Both the position numbers and the translations under genes were made by a program. Source: Affinundibacterium flavidum (GTDB lineage Bacteria; Pseudomonadota; Gammaproteobacteria; Burkholderiales; Burkholderiaceae_D). Taken from it: a stretch of DNA of 64,000 nt. The DNA lies in assembly GCF_014284175.1 (NCBI RefSeq), contig NZ_JACOGA010000012.1, forward strand, positions 1 through 64,000, written 5' to 3'. The notes beneath the pieces are model-generated. The model was not told the DNA's origin and ran no database searches. It saw only the letters and a program-made list of their open reading frames with translations. This document shows positions 60,019 through 64,000 of this stretch, in pieces. Positions within the stretch are counted from its first letter, which is position 1. Each line of letters opens with the position of its first letter.

Positions 60019-60250
60019 AGCAAATATTGATGACAGAAAAAATCAATTAGATCATAGCATTGTTCTGTGCTGACGAGCATGCTCGCATTGTTTTCACGGC
60101 TGCGGGCAAACCGTAAAATGAACGGTAAATGTTACTTGAAAATACTCGAGCGTGAATTGAGTCACTAATGATAAGCTATGACGCCCTTGTTGAGACTTTA
60201 CCTTCACTAACTTTCACTCATTTTCGCTGACAGCCCAGAGATCTAACTAT

Positions 60251-60724
60251 ATGCGTTGCCCCATTGATCATTCCGATTTGTATGAAAAAACATTTAGCGA
60301 TGCCTTGACTCATCGATGTGCTAGCTGTCACGGCGTATTTTTGCCAGGAAAATTGTTTCGCGATGTGATGGCACAGGCAGCCATGCGGGCACATCAGGCG
60401 GCCAATTCAAAGACTATTGAGGTCAGCAAACATCAACGGTTTTGCCCAGCCAATTGCAGAGCGATGATGACCCTGACGGTTAAGGGAATAGAAATCGAAG
60501 TCTGTCCCGACTGCATGGGAATCTGGCTCGACAGCGGTGAATTGGAAAAGATGATTTTGCAGTATGGCATGCCTGGAAAACAGGCTTTAGATAAAATTGG
60601 CACAAATCTTGGAGAGGTAAAGCAACAAGCGAATAAAGATGCAAACAAGGGAAATTTTGTTGAGAATGTGGACGTATTTGATGTCGTTGAAATTGCAGCC
60701 GACTTGTTGAATATCTTTAATTGA
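60251..60724 (+). CDS. Double TFIIB-type zinc-ribbon protein
   Basis: This 157-aa cytosolic protein has two zf-TFIIB (PF13453-like) ribbons: CPIDHSDL ... CASCHGVFLPG (Cys3, Cys23, Cys26) and CPANC ... CPDCMGIWLDSGELEKM (Cys65, Cys69, Cys85, Cys88). The Cys-Pro-x-Cys-x-Gly-x-W-L-D-x-G-E-L string is the family hallmark. Function is unknown across the family; nucleic-acid or protein binding is assumed. The C-terminal ~45 residues are Lys/Asn/Val-rich. No strong Shine-Dalgarno. It stands alone between convergent and divergent neighbours. Confidence 0.85.
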   Translation: MRCPIDHSDLYEKTFSDALTHRCASCHGVFLPGKLFRDVMAQAAMRAHQAANSKTIEVSKHQRFCPANCRAMMTLTVKGIEIEVCPDCMGIWLDSGELEKMILQYGMPGKQALDKIGTNLGEVKQQANKDANKGNFVENVDVFDVVEIAADLLNIFN

Positions 60725-61008
60725 ATCTCTTTAGTTGAGTTTCTTCAGTCGAAGTTTTTGATTGAATTTCTCCAACGAAAAAGATGCCGGACTGACCGGA
60801 AATGTCGTTCAGTTAAACCCTGCAAGTTGAACTGTCATTCCCGCGCAGGCGGGAATCTAGTGTCTTTAAACTGTTACGTCACTGGGTTCCCGCCTACGCG
60901 GGAACGACAAACTATGAGTTTCGCCACTTAACTGAGCGGGATTGCGGATTGACCGGCATCTTTTTCAACTGTCGTTGAGTTGTATTGAAAACTTAATTTA
61001 AAGTTGAC
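60725..61008. other. Convergent intergenic region with REP-like repeat
   Basis: About 280 bp lie between the zinc-ribbon gene and the convergent FadL gene. It contains the bipartite repeat at 60833-60909, which is the only hairpin structure likely to end either transcript. No gene is seen. Confidence 0.5.
60833..60909. repeat. Bipartite REP/dRS3-like repeat, copy 2
   Basis: Two 20-bp palindromes in inverted arrangement: ATTCCCGCGCAGGCGGGAAT (60837-60856) and GTTCCCGCCTACGCGGGAAC (60886-60905), bounded by TGTC and GACA. Both have the ATTCCC-N8-GGGAAT form of the Neisseria dRS3 repeat. The copy at 33811-33890 has the same order but a decayed second arm. Confidence 0.88.
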
Positions 61009-62349
61009 TCAAAACCGGCGATTAATCTGTGCCATCAATACATTCGCATGTAAATCCAAATTCGCATGCAAATTTCCGCGTGGGATATTATTACCGCCTT
61101 CGAGTGCTATCGTCACTTTGGTAAATTGTATGTACTGATAAGCGACATCCACTTTCCAGTCTTTATCGATATCGTAGCTAAAGCCGGTACCAATATTCCA
61201 GCGGTCATTGTTTGGCGCACGCGGGCTGACTGTTGGTGCTGGTGTCGGAGTCCAGTCATACATCATACCGGCGCGGATTTGTAATGCTGGACTGTATTGA
61301 TAACCGAGCCCTACCGATGTGGACCAACTATCGCGCCAGTTGTTATCGACCACGGTTTCAGCCAAACCATTGTTGTATTTGATGTGAGTGTTTTTAAATG
61401 CACTCCAGCCAAATCGATTCGCATTGGCATACAGTTCGACTTGTTCGTTGACTTTGTGCGCAAGACCGATTTGCAGCATATACGGTGTGTTGATATCAAA
61501 GTCCGCGCTGGATTTTGGATTGGTGATGGTGACACCTAATTTCTTGGCGCTTGCTACCAAAGCGGCGTAATTGGCAGGTGTGCCAGTCAATTCAGCATTG
61601 CCACGGAAACTGTGATGTATCGGTGAACGGAACGATGCGCCAATACGAGTTTCTGGCGAGGCTTGATATTCCATGCCCAGTGAAAATCCTAAAGATAAAT
61701 CCTTAGCCTTGATGCTACTTTTGACATCGGTCGCGACTGTGGGTGAAGTCGAGGTGGCAACCATGGTATCTAAACCCGCAGTGTAATACTGGAAGTTCAG
61801 GCTGGCACCGATAGCGAGTTCTGGGTTAATGCGATACGCCGCACTGGGGCTAAGATTGAGTGCTGTCAAAGCAGTTCTGGTCGCGGTATAACGCGATACG
61901 GCTGTTTCTGGATATTCGGACACATAGGCATAAGGCGCACCAAAAGCGACACCTAACACGAGATCAGAATCGACCTGATGACTTAGATAAGTTGCCGCTC
62001 CGTAAGCGGTGTCGATAGGTTGCTTAGGTTCTGCAGGCGTGCCGCTGACGGCCACTTTGCCGTCGGTGTAAGGTGCGGTAGCAGTCGCATTGTATAAGCG
62101 TGATTTAGGTAAATCCAACACGAAGCCAGCCGAAGCGCGCGTGCCATCGAAGCGAATTAATGAGGCCGGATTAGAAAACATCGCGCTGATGTCGCGACTA
62201 CCTGTGCCATTGGTCGCATAGGCAGTGCTCATGCCAGTCGCGCTTTGATGTAAGAAATGGTAGCCATTCGCTGAGCTGATATTTGGATACAAACTGGCGA
62301 CACTGAGGGCGATGATGCTGAGGGTTTGGTGTTTGGTTTTTAGTTTCAT
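61009..62349 (-). CDS. fadL: Outer-membrane transport protein, OmpP1/FadL/TodX family
   Basis: This 446-aa 14-strand barrel has a signal peptide (LSIIALSVASLYPNISSA). The N-terminal hatch segment is typical of the family (NGYHFLHQSATGMSTAYATNGTGSRDISAMFSNPASLIRFDG), with the conserved GxA-x-GxxSRDxSAMFSNPASL core. The C-terminus ends NVLMAQINRRF with terminal Phe. FadL-type proteins let long-chain fatty acids or other hydrophobic compounds cross the outer membrane. AGGAG lies before the ATG on the minus strand. The neighbour patatin-like lipase gene (upstream on the same strand) could supply free fatty acids; this link is inference. fadL is used in the family sense. Confidence 0.9.
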   Translation of the reverse strand: MKLKTKHQTLSIIALSVASLYPNISSANGYHFLHQSATGMSTAYATNGTGSRDISAMFSNPASLIRFDGTRASAGFVLDLPKSRLYNATATAPYTDGKVAVSGTPAEPKQPIDTAYGAATYLSHQVDSDLVLGVAFGAPYAYVSEYPETAVSRYTATRTALTALNLSPSAAYRINPELAIGASLNFQYYTAGLDTMVATSTSPTVATDVKSSIKAKDLSLGFSLGMEYQASPETRIGASFRSPIHHSFRGNAELTGTPANYAALVASAKKLGVTITNPKSSADFDINTPYMLQIGLAHKVNEQVELYANANRFGWSAFKNTHIKYNNGLAETVVDNNWRDSWSTSVGLGYQYSPALQIRAGMMYDWTPTPAPTVSPRAPNNDRWNIGTGFSYDIDKDWKVDVAYQYIQFTKVTIALEGGNNIPRGNLHANLDLHANVLMAQINRRF

Positions 62350-62436
62350 TACAGGCTCCTGAATAAGGTGAAAAATTGGATCAAAAAATAGATTTGAAAA
62401 TAGATTTATAAATAAGCTGAATGTAGTGATTCAGTG

Positions 62437-64000
62437 TTAACGTCGCCCCAGCGAAGTGCTGACCATCTGGAAGCCCAAGGCGCGATAACATTCGAACTGC
62501 GTTTCGTCGTAGAACTGATTCGCCGACGATTGATGTGGAAAAGTGGGATCCTGCGTTTTGTAGTGCGCCAGATAAGGATTGTTATCAAACTTAAAATCGT
62601 CGTGGCGCAAATGCGAACTGCTGTAAGCTGTTTCACCCAAGCTATCACGCAGACTAAAATCGCCAGTTAATGAGGTTTTTAGATAAATTAACTTACCAAG
62701 TTTTTCATTACGATAGTAAATATTACCTATGGCATAGTGCTGTTTTCCATCACGAATTTCATCTAAACCATCCATCACGATGATCACGCCGAAGTCGATC
62801 TGCACGAGGCGAATCAGATCTGCTAAACCAGAGAAGGTCAGTGTTAAATCTTCTTCACTATCGCCAGCGATGATTAGTCGACATTCGCGTCGTATCAATT
62901 CATAAATGCCTAGGTTTTCTATGTGACCGCCATCGGACAAATTGACATACGATGTATCGGCGCTTAAGTTGCTGCCAAGCTCACGTAAAAAATACGCTGG
63001 TCCCGGACGTTGACTTATGCTTTTCGCCTGATTAATCCAAGCCGGATTTTGTAGCCAGTAGTCGTAGCGTATATTGAGCATGCCTAAAATAAACACGAGA
63101 GGCTTGACTGTATTCTTTCCCAGATTCGGTGCAGCAGCGGCTGCGGAAATTGCCATTGCGGTCGCGAGATTGAATTCAGGATTGCGTTTTTCTATCTCTG
63201 TCGTTTTGCAGTAACCGGTACTGACGCTGCCGACATAGCGTTTACTAAAAAAGAAAAAATCACCACGACGGTCGTCGCTATACGCTTGGCTGGTACGACT
63301 CAAATTCAGTGTGCTATTGAGTAAGTGATAGGGCGTAAAGTGAGAGTCTAAAGCAGAGAGTTTCAACGTGTCTGTCTGTTCGATTTTCTGCTCTGCATTA
63401 AAGCCAAAGATATAGGCCTTGCTCAAGCGATCACGATAGAAGCGACTGATGCTGGTGAAGTTGCTGTCTCCGGTGAGCCAGGCAAACAATAATAATGCGG
63501 CAGCGATCAGGGTGAAGCCTAAGGGACTACGCCATTGAAAATCTGTGCTGGTAGTAAGGTCTGCAGTGGCGTTTGCACCTGACAATAAATCATTACTCAG
63601 ATGCAGATAAAACAACCAGAACACCAAAAATCCTATCAGGCCGACCAAATAAACCCCGAGACGAGAAAACGTATTCGCGAGCTTCGGTAATAGCTTGGAA
63701 GCCAAGCCGCTGAGTGCAAAACCACCAGCACTGCCAGCTAATGCCATTTGCTGAAAATTCCAACGGTTTTGTTGCAGTTTGCCGTAAAGCGCAATTGCCA
63801 AGGGCTGCAATTCGATCACAAAACTAGCAGCAATGGCAGCGACACACCAGCCCAATAAGCGCGTTGCTACATTCCGCATTTGCCAGCCTGTATTCTCACC
63901 GGATGCCAAATGTGGATTTTCCTTTTCAGTACGGTTCCACTGTAAGTTGGCGATAGGTGAAACAATAAAAAGTAAGAGGGTGAGAATGATCAGGCTCTTG
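62437..64000 (-). CDS. Membrane-anchored patatin-like phospholipase (5' end outside window)
   Basis: The frame stays open to the window edge, so the N-terminus is missing and about 521 C-terminal residues are visible. Several membrane helices are present (IILTLLLFIVSP at the edge; ATRLLGWCVAAIAASFVIEL; LGVYLVGLIGFLVFWLFYLHL; PLGFTLIAAALLLFAWL). A hydrolase part follows, containing VNLSDGGHIENLGIYELIRR, the patatin catalytic Asp motif (DGG followed by EN-G), and ADLIRLVQIDFGVII. The nucleophile motif GxSxG should lie upstream, outside the window. A lipid acyl hydrolase role is probable. A TTG at 63909 could be taken as a start but the frame continues upstream. It precedes fadL on the same strand with an 87-bp gap. 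Confidence 0.75.
   Translation of the reverse strand, partial: KSLIILTLLLFIVSPIANLQWNRTEKENPHLASGENTGWQMRNVATRLLGWCVAAIAASFVIELQPLAIALYGKLQQNRWNFQQMALAGSAGGFALSGLASKLLPKLANTFSRLGVYLVGLIGFLVFWLFYLHLSNDLLSGANATADLTTSTDFQWRSPLGFTLIAAALLLFAWLTGDSNFTSISRFYRDRLSKAYIFGFNAEQKIEQTDTLKLSALDSHFTPYHLLNSTLNLSRTSQAYSDDRRGDFFFFSKRYVGSVSTGYCKTTEIEKRNPEFNLATAMAISAAAAAPNLGKNTVKPLVFILGMLNIRYDYWLQNPAWINQAKSISQRPGPAYFLRELGSNLSADTSYVNLSDGGHIENLGIYELIRRECRLIIAGDSEEDLTLTFSGLADLIRLVQIDFGVIIVMDGLDEIRDGKQHYAIGNIYYRNEKLGKLIYLKTSLTGDFSLRDSLGETAYSSSHLRHDDFKFDNNPYLAHYKTQDPTFPHQSSANQFYDETQFECYRALGFQMVSTSLGRR

Overview
This window looks like a chromosome segment of a Gram-negative betaproteobacterium of the order Burkholderiales, most likely Oxalobacteraceae (Undibacterium- or Herminiimonas-like). 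That assignment is inference. It rests on an rrn operon end, a P. aeruginosa-type minor pilin operon ending in pilE, the nrdR/glyA and ybgC-tolQR-tolAB-pal-cpoB blocks, abundant outer-membrane genes, and moderate GC content. No species-level marker was compared.

Layout. 1-440: 3' end of 23S rRNA, 5S rRNA and terminator. 986-8563: type IV pilus minor pilin operon (two FimT/GspH pilins, pilV, pilW, pilX, pilY1, pilE). 8688-10596 (minus): nrdR and glyA. 11242-23837: a ydfG-type dehydrogenase, then the envelope block ybgC-tolQ-tolR-[tamA-tamB]-tolA-tolB-pal-cpoB. The TAM genes sit inside the Tol-Pal cluster. 23891-24143: two tRNA-Lys(UUU) genes, the first with a perfect sigma-70 promoter. 24099-28580: a 4.4-kb island bounded by a 49-bp direct repeat of the tRNA-Lys 3' half. 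It carries a HEAT-like gene relic, a zinc-site protein and a KAP P-loop NTPase, and no visible integrase. 28873-33502: sugar kinase, methyltransferase, ppx/gppA behind a predicted Pho box, and a histone-H1-like protein.

34128-46132 is an alpha-glucan (maltodextrin) utilisation locus. It contains twin LacI-type operators, a TonB-dependent receptor, a flavin-dependent halogenase-like protein, an MFS sugar transporter, a secreted GH13 amylase, a GH31 alpha-glucosidase and a LacI-family regulator. Together they would import, cleave and sense malto-oligosaccharides. 46261-50894 holds small accessory genes, including a 267-bp highly structured inverted-repeat element inserted into the 3' end of a membrane-protein gene. 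50963-54926 (minus) is a PAS histidine kinase with a REC-PAS-GGDEF-EAL response regulator. 55320-60724 holds a phospholipase-D family protein, a TelA/YiaA/XpaC-like stress cluster and a zinc-ribbon protein. 61009-64000 (minus) holds a FadL-type porin and a membrane-anchored patatin-like protein cut by the window edge.

A recurring feature is short tandem duplications of 7-16 bp with unrelated sequences. They lie in intergenic regions and in several cases overlap a ribosome binding site, start codon or stop codon. Two copies of a bipartite REP/dRS3-like repeat are also present.
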